From Lutraria lutraria (taxonomy: Eukaryota; Mollusca; Bivalvia; Venerida; Mactridae), in the NCBI GenBank assembly GCA_964023205.1, contig OZ026848.1, positions 29,809,912-29,873,911 on the forward strand: a DNA stretch of 64,000 nucleotides. Reading direction: 5' to 3'. Positions 46,600-59,579 of the stretch are shown here, piece by piece. The notes below the pieces were generated by a model. That model worked only from the letters and a program-made list of their open reading frames with translations, searched no databases and was not told the origin of the DNA. The stretch's first letter is position 1, and the number at the start of each line of letters is the position of its first letter. The position numbers and the translations under genes were made by a program.

Positions 46600-47715
46600 A
46601 CATCAAATTTTTCTCTATAATGGTGAATGCAAGGGCGAGGTTTAAACGTTTAGGTTAGTGTTGATTAATGATACTTCATTAAAATCGATATACTGCAGTT
46701 AGAAGCCAGGAATATTGAACTTGAGCAGATAAAATAATTAAAAACTTAAATCACATTCCCATAAGAAATTAAAAGCAGTCTAACTAAAACAACCGGAGAT
46801 TGCTTGACAATCAGCTGTTAAAAGTGAACAAATTTCCTTTCTTTGCTATATAACCAAATCAGAGGCCAGAACAACATACTAACATCATTTGCAGCTCGAT
46901 TGAAGTTCCATTAAATTGATAATCGAAGTAAGAATAAACCATCGAATTGTTGAAACATTGAATTAGATCGGAAAAAAATCGAAGACGCAGAAAGAAAAAC
47001 GGACCACACGGTCAAGAAAAACGACATATTTAAAATTCACTTTGCTACTCCTAATACGAGCACATAAATCTTCCAGCACTACACATATCAATGAATATAT
47101 AACTACACAATAACACAGAACCTCCAAAGTTCATAATTACCAGCAAACGCGGACCAGATCCATTTCTCCAAAAACACACAAAAAAAAAACGTTCACAAAT
47201 TTGTAAATACGGCTTATACAATACCTAGTGCAAAACAAAATTGCCTAGAAAAAATATAGAAGTAAAAATTATATTATACAATAAGCTTGCACATATTTCA
47301 ATCGGCTTAATTACTAGTAACTTAGAAAACTGAAAAACTCACACTTACCAAAAGTAAACATCAGACATTTATTAACCTCTGTAGTAATACAAAACACAGC
47401 TTGAAAGATTCGACGTTTCACGAAAATATTCCAGAGTGTCACAATATTCCCGGCTGCACATTATGATTCCCTAAGCAGGGAATTTAGCTTTATGTCACTA
47501 AAAGCATTGTTGCATTGAAATACTTATACGGTCATTTAATAACTATAGTTATAGATAAATACATTCGCGTCTGTCGTGCGGAGAAGCAATTACGCTAAAA
47601 TCTGAAGACGCCGTAGTATAATTAAGAGTTATAATAACAATAATGAAGATAAGAGGTATACGATTTATATGACGATGAAACAAATCGAATCTTGAGAGAG
47701 CTAAGTACGATATAA
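46600..47715. other. No gene seen
   Basis: AT-rich sequence. A TATA-like ctatataacc at 46845 is followed by no supported exon. Confidence 0.4.
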
Positions 47716-47717
47716 GT

Positions 47718-50228
47718 TCTCTATAAGATATATATGTATGATCTCAGGATGTTCTCTATAAGATATATATATGATCTCAGGATGTTCTCTATAAGATATA
47801 TATATGATCTCAGGATGTTCTCTATAAGATATATATGTATGATCTCAGGATGTTCTCTATAAGATATATATGTATGATCTCAGGATGTTCTCTATAAGAT
47901 ATATATATATGATCTCAGGATGTTCTCTATAAGATATATATATGATCTCAGGATGTTCTCTATAAGATATATATGTATGATCTCAGGATGTTCTCTATAA
48001 GATATATATATATGATCTCAGGATGTTCTCTATAAGATATATATATGATCTCAGGATGTTCTCTATAAGATATATATGTATGATCTCAGGATGTTCTCTA
48101 TAAGATATATATATGATCTCAGGATGTTCTCTATAAGATATATATGTATGATCTCAGGAGGTTTTCTATAAGATATATTTTTATGATCTCAGGAGGTTCT
48201 CTGTAAGATATATATATGATCTCAGGAGGTTCTCTATAAGATATATATATATGATCTCAGGAGGTTCTCTATAAGATATGTATTATATGATCTCAGGAGG
48301 TTCTCTATAAGATATATATATTATCTCAGAAGGTTCTCTATAAGATATAAATATGATCTCAGGAGGTTCTCTATAAGATATATATATGATCTCAGGATGT
48401 TTTCTATAAGATATATATATGATCTCAGGAGGTTCTCTATAAGATATAAATATGATCTCAGGAGGTTCTCTATAAGTTATATATATGATCTCAGGAGGTT
48501 CTCTATAAGATACAAATATATGATCTCATGAGGTTCTCTATAAGATATATATATATGATCTCAGGAGGTTCTCTATAAGATATATATATGATCTCAGGAG
48601 GTTCTCTAAGATATATATATATGATCTCAGGAGGTTCTCTATAAGATATATATATGATCTCATGAGGTTCTCTATAAGATATATATATGATCTCAGGAGG
48701 TTCTCTAAGATATATATATATGATCTCATGAGGTTCTCTATAAGATATATATATATGATCTCAGGAGGTTCTCTATAAGATATATATATGATCTCAGGAG
48801 GTTCTTTTTAAGATAAATATTTATGACCTCAGGAGGTTCTCTGTAAGATATATATATGACCTCAGGAGGTTCTCTATAAGTTATATATATATGATATCAG
48901 GAGGTGCTCTATAAGCTATTTATATGATCTCGGGAGGTTCTCCATAAGATATATATATGATCTCAGGAGGTTCTCTATAAGATATATATATATGATATCA
49001 GGAGGTTCTCTATAAGATATATATATGATCTCAGGAGGTTCTCTATAAGATATATATATGATCTCAGGAGGTTCTCTATAAGATATATATATGATCTCAG
49101 GAGGTTCTCTATAAGATATATATATATGATCTCAGGAGGTTCTCCATAAGATATATATATATGATCTCAGGAGGTTCTCTATAAGATATATATATGATCT
49201 CAGGATGTTATCTATAAGATATATATATATGATCTCAGGAGGTTCTCCATAAGATATATATATATGATCTCAGGAGGTTCTCTATAAGATATATATATGA
49301 TCTCAGGATGTTATCTATAAGATATATATATATGATCTCAGGAGGTTCTCTATAAGATATATATATGATCTCAGGAGGTTCTCTATAAGATATAAATATA
49401 TGATCTCAGGAGGTTCTCCATAAGATATATATATATGATCTCAGGAGGTTCTCTATAAGATATATATATATGATCTCAGGAGGTTCTCTATAAGATATAT
49501 ATATGATCTCAGGAGGTTCTCTATAAGTTATATATATATGATATCAGGAGGTGCTCTATAAGCTATTTATATGATCTCGGGAGGTTCTCCATAAGATATA
49601 TATATGATCTCAGGAGGTTCTCTATAAGTAATATATATGATCTCAGGAGGTTCTCTATAAGATATATATATGATCTCAGGAGGTTCTCTATAAGATATAT
49701 ATATGATCTCAGGAGGTTCTCTATAAGATATAAATATATGATCTCAGGAGGTTCTCCATAAGATATATATATATGATCTCAGGAGGTTCTCTATAAGATA
49801 TATATATGATCTCAGGATGTTATCTATAAGATATATATATATGATCTCAGGAGGTTCTCTATAAGATATATATATGATCTCAGGAGGTTCTCCATAAGAT
49901 ATATATATATGATCTCAGGAGGTTCTCTATAAGATATATATATATGATCTCAGGAGGTTCTCTATAAGATATATATATGATCTCAGGAGGTTCTCTATAA
50001 GATATAAATATATGATCTCAGGAGGTTCTCCATAAGATATATATATATGATCTCAGGAGGTTCTCTATAAGATATATATATGATCTCAGGATGTTATCTA
50101 TAAGATATATATATATGATCTCAGGAGGTTCTCTATAAGATATATATATGATCTCAGGAGGTTCTCTATAAGATATAAATATATGATCTCAGGAGGTTCT
50201 CCATAAGATATATATATCATCTCAGGAG
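47718..50228 (+). repeat. Large minisatellite, about 27-35-bp unit, roughly 80 copies
   Basis: Unit: gttctctataagatatatat, then atgatctcagga. Unit length varies with the number of ta steps. The first third (to about 48150) mostly carries ggatgttctc; the remainder mostly carries ggaggttctc. A distinctive pair of variant units (gaggtgctctataagctatt, then tatatgatctcggg) at 48900 recurs at about 49548, showing a 648-bp higher-order duplication. Confidence 0.95.
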
Positions 50229-50234
50229 ATTTTC

Positions 50235-50915
50235 ATATATTCTGATAACCCAAAAGAAAGCACGTGTCGTCCAAGTTCAATGGCGTGCGTCTCAAAAAAA
50301 TTGGTTCGCAGTCGAATAACAATGCGTGCATATTATGGGGTATATCCAGTTTCACACTTGCATAAAGCATTGTTTTCAATGTTATCTTAAAGTTACATTG
50401 AAATCAATGTTCACTACTAACCGACATGCAATGGCATGACCATAGACATTTAATGTAAAATAAAATCAAGTATAGCAGTATCTCGAGGGTTCAACGCAAG
50501 AGTGTCGTAACTCATATTGAAATAAGAACAAGTTACGACAGTGTTGCGCTGAGCCCTCGATCTGTTGTTTAACGGCCCACTTGACAGACATGGTCACCGA
50601 TCCACACTTAGTGAGGACTTAACTGAACTTATTGAAGCTGGTAGCGTATCGGTTAAAATTCTTACATAATGTGTTTTGCCTAATACGAAGAAATCACGTG
50701 ACAATATTAAATTTTGATACACAATAAAGATGTACGTTCTACAAGACACAGCTGTTGAAATAGCTTTAATTGAATTTAAACTCCTTCCTTTGCTATTATA
50801 TACGAACATTATATGTAAATCTTTTAAATTAGTATTGTGAATTTACCATGAATGAATGTAAAGGCTGTTCGGTGGATATTCCAATACTTCAAATTTTCAG
50901 TCAGTAAAAGTTTAT
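50235..50915. other. No gene seen; SINE-A fragment at 50560-50605
   Basis: A short SINE-A end (gttgtttaacggcccacttg, then acagacatggtc) lies at about 50563-50595. The rest is AT-rich and non-coding. Confidence 0.45.
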
Positions 50916-50918
50916 AAT

Positions 50919-51100
50919 CACGGTCAAACCTGTGACCAAAGGCAACTAGTGGAAATTACAATGTGGTCTTTGTTGACAGGTGGCCTTTTTTGGAGGTAAT
51001 TTTGTTCTTGACAATGAATGACGTTTTTTTTTATAAAAATGGCCATTATTGACATGGTGGCCTTTATTCGAAGGTGGTCGCTAACACAGGTTTGGCTGTA
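50919..51100. mobile_element. TA-MITE-1 copy
   Basis: Starts cacggtcaaacctgtgacca and ends gctaacacaggtttggctgt. Internal phrases tgttgacaggtggcctt and cctttattcgaaggtggtcg are typical. One of the more complete copies (182 bp). Confidence 0.75.
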
Positions 51101-51595
51101 GATACAGTTAATATTCATTCCGCTCGACCACAGCGGCAACACACTTCTTCATTTTGGACATATTTGAAATATCTAAGAACACACTGATTGTTTCCTTTAG
51201 TTTGTTATGACCTTGATCAATCGATCTCTTTATCATTGACGTCATACTGTAAACTGGAACGAACTTAAGGATTAGTTTAAGCGGATTTCGTCTGAAGACA
51301 TGAAATGGATTTTCGATCTTGATTAAACAGGTGATAAAGTCACAGTCAGACCGATACACATTTAATACTTAATAAGTATACTATGGCAAAACACATCGGA
51401 CGAGTGTTGAGAAAACAATGTAGCATAATGAATTCACCTTTTCTAAATGGTTCACTATGAATAATGTCCTTTATCATTTCATATCCCAACTTTATCAATC
51501 GGACAAAAAGTGTATAACAATGATAAAGGAATACATTTCATTAATTTGGTATTGTACTGTACTTAAAGCCTGGTAATATAAGTTGCACGGCTTCT

Positions 51596-51685
51596 TACTG
51601 ATCAAATACGGTGTGATATAGGATCCGTACAGGGTCCAATATTAATTTACTGACCCTATTTCACACCATATCGGGTCAGAAAGAA
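51596..51685. repeat. Imperfect inverted repeat (hairpin)
   Basis: cttcttactgatcaaatacg-gtgtgatatagg on the left pairs imperfectly with cctatttcacaccatatcgg-gtcagaaagaag on the right, around a 24-nt AT-rich centre. It may be the core of a small TIR element. Confidence 0.5.
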
Positions 51686-52224
51686 GTCTTAGTTTACCGA
51701 TTTTATTTTAACACGGTTCATAAATTATTTTACCAACCTTTTAATTAAAAAAAAAAAAAATTGCTGTCTGGATATAATTACTATTGATCTAATACGGGGA
51801 AAATTAGGCTAACACGTGACCCGTCTCAACCAATCAACATCAAGTATTTCGTACAGGGTAAGATAATATTTAATTCCCGCGACTTAGAATTACATTGGAA
51901 TAAAAAGGGGGAGCTATACATCAGATATCTTAGTTGCAGTTTGATTGTACATGTTTAGAAACGGAACGTCACGTCACGACCCAACATTTAGATAGATAGA
52001 TTTATTTCGACATAAAATGCACATTTACATGGCAATCATAACATTAAAACATACAAATACAGTAAATCGATACATGTGTAAGCATGAATTAATAAAACAG
52101 CCATGTCAAATCAACATTAAATGTCAAGGATAACACAAGAAAGGGTTCAGAGGAACCCTTATTTCCGTTGTGGTCCTTGATATATAGATGTCTGAGATAA
52201 ATATTCATGAGGCCGAGGACCAGA

Positions 52225-52620
52225 GTTTGACTTGTAACAGGGTTCAAATCATATCCTTCTTTAGAAATTTGACAAAAAGTGGATTTTCATCATACACATA
52301 TATGATAACGTGGAGAAGATGCCGGCTTCTTGTGAAAGGGTACGTTACAACTGGTTAGAATACAGTCAAGAACTAGAACTGTGTCCGGATGACACGAGTG
52401 CTCCCGCTGAGAGCTAAGTCAAAAAGGAGCAATAACTCCCGTGAAAATGTTTGGATTTTCATGGAAATCGAACTTGACCTGCATTTCATTATTATACACC
52501 TTCATGTAAAATATGAAACTAATCCATGAACTATTTTTTGAGTTATCGCTCGGAAACCAGAATTCGGACAGACGGACGGACAGATATACGGACAGGGGTA
52601 ACACTTAACCTGATGCCATT
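52225..52620 (+). mobile_element. SINE-B copy followed by a common dispersed repeat
   Basis: 52230-52345 is SINE-B-like (taacgtggagaagatgccgg, then cttcttgtgaaaggg). 52385-52610 is a separate repeat (gaaaaggagcaataactcccg-like start, ggacagacggacggacagat near its end) of a kind I associate with bivalve genomes. The short frames here are not genes. Confidence 0.5.
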
Positions 52621-53061
52621 TCAGAGCATACAAACTTGTAAGTTGAACAGGCCGCTATATATAACTAAAATATCGCTGAAAACCTACATTAAAATCCACA
52701 GAAACAAATGAAATAAAACATTCCGTGTTTGTCTAATGCACAATAAGAACGCATCAATATTTCATACAACATATAGCACCAAAGTCCGGTTTTGATAGCA
52801 TAACAAATATTGTTGAATTATAATTTTAGTTTGATCAAACATTGAATCAGCTATTTCTTTGATATGAAGTCGTGCAATTTGAAAAATTCTAAAGACTAAA
52901 ATGCATTCAATATCAAGATCTCATAATTTTATTCTGAGACCATCGATCGTACTCAAAAGTTAAATACTCTTTAGTTCGTCTAGTCCCGGGCAGTGGTCGA
53001 ACCCACACCAGTGACGGACTAGTGATATTCAACCAAAGATTTGCACTGTATTCATTTTATG

Positions 53062-53152
53062 TACAGTAGGACCTCTCCAGAGCGGCCCTCCCTTGAACAA
53101 CAAGTTCCCTTTAATAGAAACATAATTTTGCTATGGCGAGGTTGCACCGTAC
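53062..53152 (+). mobile_element. TA-MITE-2 copy, internally deleted
   Basis: tacagtaggacctctccaga and ggcgaggttgcaccgta form the inverted ends. Internal gcggccctcccttgaacaac matches the 60.2-kb copy. Confidence 0.65.
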
Positions 53153-53371
53153 TTACAACATTCGGTGATTTCAGACAAGGAAAATCAATGTTTCCCACGC
53201 TTTATTTCAGCTTGTAAAAACATTGTTTTGTGTTCGTTATACAAAAAAAATATATACTAAATTTAGTTGTTTAGTAGTTATGATAATGATATCAACAAAA
53301 TAGTCATTTAAGAATGATACTAAAATATAACAGTGGACTTTTGTGACACATGTTTCATTTATCTTTTGTTG

Positions 53372-53545
53372 AACGGTCTATTCGACAGCTATGTTAATTT
53401 CAGGACCGCCCTAGATATAGGAGAGCGAAAGTACAGGAGAACCGGGCATCCTACCTTCATCTCAAATAGTTTTCTTGGCTATTTATCGTGCCCAGTGTAA
53501 AACACCGATACAGGCCTCGCCCGTTTCCTGTAAATGTCTAAACAC
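53372..53545 (-). mobile_element. SINE-A copy, truncated
   Basis: Plus-strand view: gttgaacggtctattcgaca, ggaccgccctagatatagga, agtgtaaaacaccgatacag and gcctcgcccgtttcctg. The head is missing. Confidence 0.7.
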
Positions 53546-53755
53546 AGTGCTTGTGGTACGTGTGTACCTAAATGTATAATGGCCTTTGTGTTGAATACTG
53601 AATGTAGACGCTTTTAACATTGAACATCGTCACTTAGAAATTCTATATCAGTCTTGATCTAAACTACATAATACTTGGTCCGACTTAAAATAGCATTTAT
53701 CACAGGCCTCTGAATAATGTATGGTTACTGATACGATATCATACCCAGACTGAAA

Positions 53756-53943
53756 TACAGTCAAACCCGTGTTATAAGAGCGACCATCTCCGAATAAAGA
53801 CCACCATTGGAATAAAGGCCATTCTTTTAAAAGTTATCATTCATTATTTATAACAAAATGACCTGTGAATAAAGGCCATCTGGTAATAAAGACCACATTT
53901 AGTCTTTCCCAAAGGGTGACCTGTGTCCACAGGTTTGATTGTA
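53756..53943. mobile_element. TA-MITE-1 copy, nearly complete
   Basis: tacagtcaaacccgtgttat and ccacaggtttgattgta are inverted ends with TA at both sides. Internal ctccgaataaagaccaccat and gaataaaggccatctgg. Gives the clearest view of the family at 188 bp. Confidence 0.8.
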
Positions 53944-54559
53944 TACGCTTCATTATGCATTATTAAGATTTTTCGCTTTTAGAAAATAATGCAAGAAACA
54001 AGAACTTTAAAACAAAAAATCATATTCAGTCCGTGAATATTTATCTGAATTTCGTTCGAAAGCTTTGCAATATGCACGCTAAGAGCACAAGTTGACAGGT
54101 TTTTTGTATGGTGATATCTAATAAATAAGCGTTTGTCTGATACACGACAAGATTACCTCCTGAAAACAGGCGTTAATATCGCTTTGAGATAAACTTTAGT
54201 AGAAGGCAGACACGGGTTCCGTGTGTAGTGTTTCCACTGGAGGTGGCGAATATATAGGTAGCATACTGTAAGGTGACGGCAGGAAACATGCTTACTTTGT
54301 GTTTTATCTTGATAATTAAGTACATTTAATTCTAAAGAAAATAACTAGGTGTATGGAATGGATGCGTGTCAGGGTCATGAACGAATCAGCATTGAAACTT
54401 TTCCAGCATTAAGCGGTTAAAGGACACCTAAGTCTGAACACTCGACGACAAAGGATCTTCAAAAACAAAATGTGAGCATAAAAAGAACGTTTTTGTCTGT
54501 ACGGGCATAAGAAAGGGATTTCTAATTATATTTAGTGCTTGCCTAAGACAGTTATAATA

Positions 54560-54660
54560 CATATTTAGCTGTTCTATACAGTCGCTAACGCTCCTTCTAG
54601 CTTTTTTTAAATTTACGATGAACACCCAAATATGCCCTCTAACCAATACTAATCAATAGT
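54560..54660 (+). repeat. Dispersed duplication (partner about 56680-56765)
   Basis: cgctaacgctccttctagct and gatgaacacccaaatatgcc, then ctctaaccaatacta, match actaccgctcctgttagctt and aagaacacccagatatgcac further right. Non-coding by appearance. Confidence 0.5.
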
Positions 54661-54944
54661 TGGAATCTAATAAAATAAACCGTATACCACAAACGGTACG
54701 GCTATACGTTCAATTGGACAGTTGTAAACAAGAGTAGCTGATAAGCATGTAAAACAATCTATACTGACCGCTTGTTAAACTATAAACGTCGCCAAAATTA
54801 GTCCCTGTGAAGATAATGTCGTATCATACTGTTATTAAGTTTATCATCGAAACTGAATATCCTCAGGGAACTGTTGTAAGATTTGGGAGGGAGAAAAGAT
54901 CGTTCTGTATCGAAAAAAATACCACAGTTTACCTTTGTCTGTTT

Positions 54945-55245
54945 CTAACGGTCTTTTCGACTGATATGGTCATTACACAGCGAGGGAAGATACAGGAAAA
55001 TTAGCATTAATCGATCTATAATCCTATTTTAATTTCGAACAGTTTATCCCAGGTTCTTGATCGTGCCCAGTGAAAAGCATCAATATACGTCCCTCCCTTT
55101 CCTGGGATTTTCTAAACACTACTTGGACTCGGGCAGTGTGGATGAAGACACTGAAATTTTAAATGGCGGATCGGAGATTCGAACCCAATTCCTTTCGTAC
55201 AGTCGTTTCAAACACATGGTCTTTAGATAAGACGCCAAATAAGGG
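54945..55245 (-). mobile_element. SINE-A copy, full length with tRNA-like head
   Basis: Plus-strand view: tctaacggtcttttcgactg (tail), caggttcttgatcgtgccca, gaagacactgaaattttaaa, then gagattcgaacccaattcct (B box) and acatggtctttagataagac (A box). It confirms the tRNA-derived head of SINE-A in the minus orientation. Confidence 0.75.
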
Positions 55246-55249
55246 TTCA

Positions 55250-57200
55250 GTGTATAGTCTATTTTATTTTTAGCATTCTTTACTCACAATGAACTGTCTG
55301 AATACAAAATACCGCACGCTATGCAAAATATGTATCTTTTACGTAGCTTTATCGATAAACAATAAACAATGGTACATGTCACGTGGTGAAAGATACAGTA
55401 TTTAACGGTCGATTAAATTTAATATACTTCTCATAAACTACTTACGCTATAAACTTAATCAATCAGGAAGAGCTGTAAATTGTAATGCATTACGCATGAA
55501 CACTTTGATTACACGATAGTTCCAGTGGTCACTGATGATAATCGACGAAACATTTTTAAGTGTCTAACCTACATGCAGCAACGTTTTTATAGGTGTCTAA
55601 CCGACAGGATGCAACATATTAATCACTGGGGAAAATTAGGTACGTTTTTAGTTCGACAACGACAGAACGTAGAATAAGGCATACTTTAGCCAGTTCGGAC
55701 CACATCTTTATAAAAATAATGTACTTAACGCATTATTGTTAGATTTCGCAAAGTCAACCGTCAATGTGTTTTTAAGTCCGTCAATATAATCTTTCCCGTT
55801 ATTGTGGCGTACGCTTTAGGACAATGCAGGAAACAGTATGTTAAGATATGGCGGCTGCGGCAGTAATTATGTAGAAAACATTGAAGGATTTATTTTCCTT
55901 CACATTTTTCTTCAACATATCTTTCAGTATAAAAAAGCTGTACTGATGACGTTATCATAATAAGCACTGAGAAAGAAAATACTTAATACATTTACCAAAC
56001 GCGAGAATAATTCAAAATTGCCACCAACTTAATGTATAGAAAGTGAGTGGTTAGAGATAAATGGTTTGAAATTAGGTGTAATTTCTCCTTCGATTTTGTT
56101 TGAAGCAAAATATTATATCGCGAAATTATATGATAATTTTAGTTTATTCCCAAGCAAGCTCATTTACTGTAATATGATAACCATGACACAAAACCAAATC
56201 GGAAAATTATCTTAATAAACGTCACTCAAGAGTAAAATTGCATTTTATTTATAGTTACCCAAATTCTATATTAAATTTTATTCAATCTATACACTAAGAT
56301 AACTTTAGGATAACGGACCCCCAATACAAACATTTAATGACAATGAACGAAGTAAGTGGCTCCTGATCCTTAAAACTTAAGAGACATTTAAACATAATTA
56401 GATAAGTTAAGGATTGAAGTAACACCATGAAGGGAGGTAATATTATTACAAACAAGTACTTTCTCTTTTTTGTGAATATATAGCATTTGTAATTACATGT
56501 TTACAAAAAAAAATTCCACTATAACATAATTCAGAAAAAGCTCGTGTTGATTGATTTATTAATGATTCAATCTACATACTCAATGAAATAATAAAAAGTT
56601 CAACGGTCAGAAATGAATGCCTATACAAGGGTCTGTAATTCATAACGCATTATTTTTGCTATTCTTCGTAATAAGTTGGCCACAGTTACTACCGCTCCTG
56701 TTAGCTTTCTTATTTACAAAGAACACCCAGATATGCACTCTAACCTATACCTAGAAACGAATGAACATTGACATGATATATAAAACATTTAATACTTAGC
56801 AGTAAAACAACTAGAATGACTAATATACCAGTGGATAATAAATGATTTGAATAGCTACAGTTAATCAATAACACTAGTAAGTAAAACTCACGTGTGAAGT
56901 TTAAATCCTTTTATCTCAACACGGCATTTCGTTTTCAAGTAAGTACAATAAATAAAATGTGTATTCAAGTGGTGTAATTTAACCTTTGATATAAGTAAAT
57001 CGCTTGCAGCTGTAGTGAACGTTAACATTTTACGCGACTATCTAAATAAAACACTTGCACGCAAAGAACGTCCGAAATAGGACAAATTAATTCGTTTGTT
57101 TATTTACAATCATGCATTGTTATGCAACAGAGTTTCTCACAAATAAACGATAAATAGTTGTACTTTAAACATGCATTTCATCACTTTAGTGTAAACAATT
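55250..57200. other. No gene seen
   Basis: AT-rich sequence with one diverged duplication near 56680-56765 (see 54560). No exon is supported. Confidence 0.4.
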
Positions 57201-57204
57201 GTAT

Positions 57205-57425
57205 GTTTCTGGTGACCCGACCTTCTCTAATTTTCTCCGCGACCCTTGACCTCTTTAGAAGCCCGAGCGACGGTACACCCACTTTCTCATTTTTCTAACC
57301 TTTTCAAAAGCTTTCAAGAGCCAAAGAAAGTACCTACTTACGCTATTTTTAATGAGCATTTAACCAGAAACAAACATTTTAGACCTTATTTTGAGTGTAC
57401 TAATTTTTGTAAATTTGCAAATTAT
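57205..57425 (+). repeat. Diverged duplication, copy 1 (partner 58960-59200)
   Basis: Shares tagaagcccgagcgacggta (cf. taatgcccgatgaatggtgc), cacccactttctcattttt and taatgagcatttaaccagaa with the partner. Copy 1 has a 62-codon frame; the partner has stops in it, so coding is doubtful. Confidence 0.55.
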
Positions 57426-57429
57426 CTGA

Positions 57430-58955
57430 CATAAAATCCGGATTCAACAATATCCGAAACGGAAATGACCCGAGTGGTATTTTTTCACCGAAAGGAAATC
57501 ACTGTTTATTCACATACTTAGAACAAATACTTGCTTTGGAAATACTGAATAGATTACAATATTACCCTCTCTTTTCAATAAAAAAAAATGTTCAATACAA
57601 AAAGTGGTTCACGAATACGACAAATTGGAACGCTAGCATACAGCACATTTGCCGAATACATAGATGGATTCGGAAGGGCCAACCTGTCAGAGGATCGGGG
57701 CCGAATAAAAAAGGTGTCTCACTGTCCCAAACTGGCTTATTGGTTGGACTTGCTGAAAATCCTTGCTTTTAATAGTATGGCACCTTTATGACAAAAAATG
57801 GTATTTTAATATATAGACATGCACCGTACAGTACATAAAAACGGTACCATTCGAAAGAAGACGCTACGAGTCCTTCATTTTTATTGAATTTGAAGTGGTA
57901 TACCATAATAAGTCATGTGACAACCGATTTTAAAATAACCACAGTAATCCAAACCGGACAAGACATATAATATCGTCTCATACTCAGGTTGTAATATCGA
58001 ATAATTATAGAAACCCAAACTGAATACTAATATATATTGTCTTATGAATTGGTAATAAAAGTACATGTAGTTTTATCATTCATGTTGACGCTGTGGGCTA
58101 CAGACAAATTAATGAAATAATTCTAATTATGGATTCAACTTTAACTATTAATACCTACTAGTCAAACATTCAACAATTTATATTTTTCTTATGAGCAACG
58201 TCATACGAATGATAATAATAAAACCATGTTATCAAATGTTTAAACCATTTGCCATTAGTGACGTCATTACGAGAGTGGCTTAAGTCAATTGCCGTAAAGA
58301 CACAATGAAACAATAGTTATTGTATCGGTTATAAATTCTTTTAGATGTTTATAAATGATATAGAATTATGATAGCAAAACTGAGACAGATGTCGAATATC
58401 GAATCCCACTTTTTAAAAGCGAGATTTAGTAAATGTTAATGTTTTCTAAAAACTTGAAAATTAAGCTAATAAAAGTTTAAATGCTAATTAATGCAAAGTA
58501 CATTAAATTGTGCGTTAAAAGGATGACATTTATTGTATGTAACCAAAAAATAAAGATAAATAGAACTTACAAGTTTTCCATATTATAATATCCAGGTATA
58601 TAACATATCTATAGAAAATGTGTCACAATACAATACTCCTGTTTGTAATATAATCCAGATTTACCTCGTATGTTAATAAGTTAATTCATAAATCACAGTA
58701 TAGACGAGTTTACATGTGTCTCATTGCATAATAACAAAAGCGTTTCTTAACCGTATATATACCTAATTTAGTTGTGTCTGACCTCAGTGAAAGTTGTGAA
58801 ATTTACGTAACCCGAGAACATATTGAACCAACTTGTTTACAGTTTACATAAAACACTAAACGCATTTCAGCAAACACTACATAATTAAAATTTAAACATA
58901 GAAACTTATAAATGCATACAATCACCTCAGTGGAAAAATATTTTATAGCGTAAAA
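57430..58955. other. No gene seen
   Basis: AT-rich sequence; overlapping short frames at 57540-57790 have no splice or similarity support. Confidence 0.4.
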
Positions 58956-58959
58956 AATG

Positions 58960-59200
58960 TTTGTTTCTGCAAGTTTCCCGATCTATCTTATTTTTCCCGG
59001 CGACCCTGTTTCTTTTCTAATGCCCGATGAATGGTGCATCCACTTCCTCATTGTTTACCTTTCCACACACTTTTCAGGAGCCGAAAAAAATAATAAAAAA
59101 TACAGTAGATTCCCGTCCTACCTACACTTTTTCTAATGAGCATGTAATCAGAAACAAATACATTTTAAGGCCTTATGGCAGGTGTAGATAAGTTTTATTC
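58960..59200 (+). repeat. Diverged duplication, copy 2 (partner 57205-57425)
   Basis: Contains ttctaatgcccgatgaatgg, catccacttcctcattg, cacttttcaggagccgaaaa and ctaatgagcatgtaatcaga in the same order as copy 1. About 1.76 kb separates them. Confidence 0.55.
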
Positions 59201-59277
59201 TAATATTCAATTTATTTCATAATGTACACCGACGAATTTAATTTCAGCATTTAACATGTCCATGGGTAGGGACCCAC

Positions 59278-59375
59278 CTAACATGGTCGAGTGGTTAAGG
59301 TCGCTGACTTCAAGTCACTGTTACCTCTCACTTATTGAGAGTTGTGGGTTCGAGCCCAGCTACCGACCATGTCTC
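59278..59375 (+). mobile_element. tRNA-like sequence with long variable arm (SINE-C head or tRNA pseudogene)
   Basis: The D-arm is tggtcgagtggttaaggtcg. The anticodon arm gctgacttcaagtcact forms four pairs around loop cttcaag, so the anticodon would be UCA. The long variable arm is tctcacttattgagag. The T-arm is gtgggttcgagcccagc. The acceptor stem does not pair. An exact inverted repeat, CATGGTCG/CGACCATG, flanks the arms. The class resembles serine/leucine tRNA. It is probably a SINE head, not a functional tRNA. Confidence 0.5.
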
Positions 59376-59449
59376 TTTATGCGAAAAAGTACCATTATGG
59401 ATTATGTAATATTAATTCTTAAAGCTATAATAGCCCATTACTTATACAG

Positions 59450-59575
59450 TACAGTCAAACATGTGTTAGCGGCCACCTCCGAATATAGGCCACCACGTGA
59501 TTAAAGGCCATTATTTTAAAACAGTAATTTATTTTTAACAGTAGTATGACCTCCGAATAAAGGCGTTAAAAATTT
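59450..59575. mobile_element. TA-MITE-1 copy, right part missing
   Basis: Starts tacagtcaaacatgtgttag and has cggccacctccgaatatagg and tgacctccgaataaaggcg, then stops without the right inverted end. Confidence 0.65.
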
Positions 59576-59579
59576 CATC

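Noticed and set aside
46845..46930. TATA-like promoter (ctatataacc)
   Set aside because: No supported downstream exon or other core elements.
47718..50228. CRISPR-like regular repeats
   Set aside because: The units are directly adjacent tandem copies without unique spacers, and the genome is eukaryotic.
57246..57434. 62-codon plus-strand frame as a small gene
   Set aside because: The paired segment at 58960-59200 breaks the frame with several stops, so conservation is not at the protein level.
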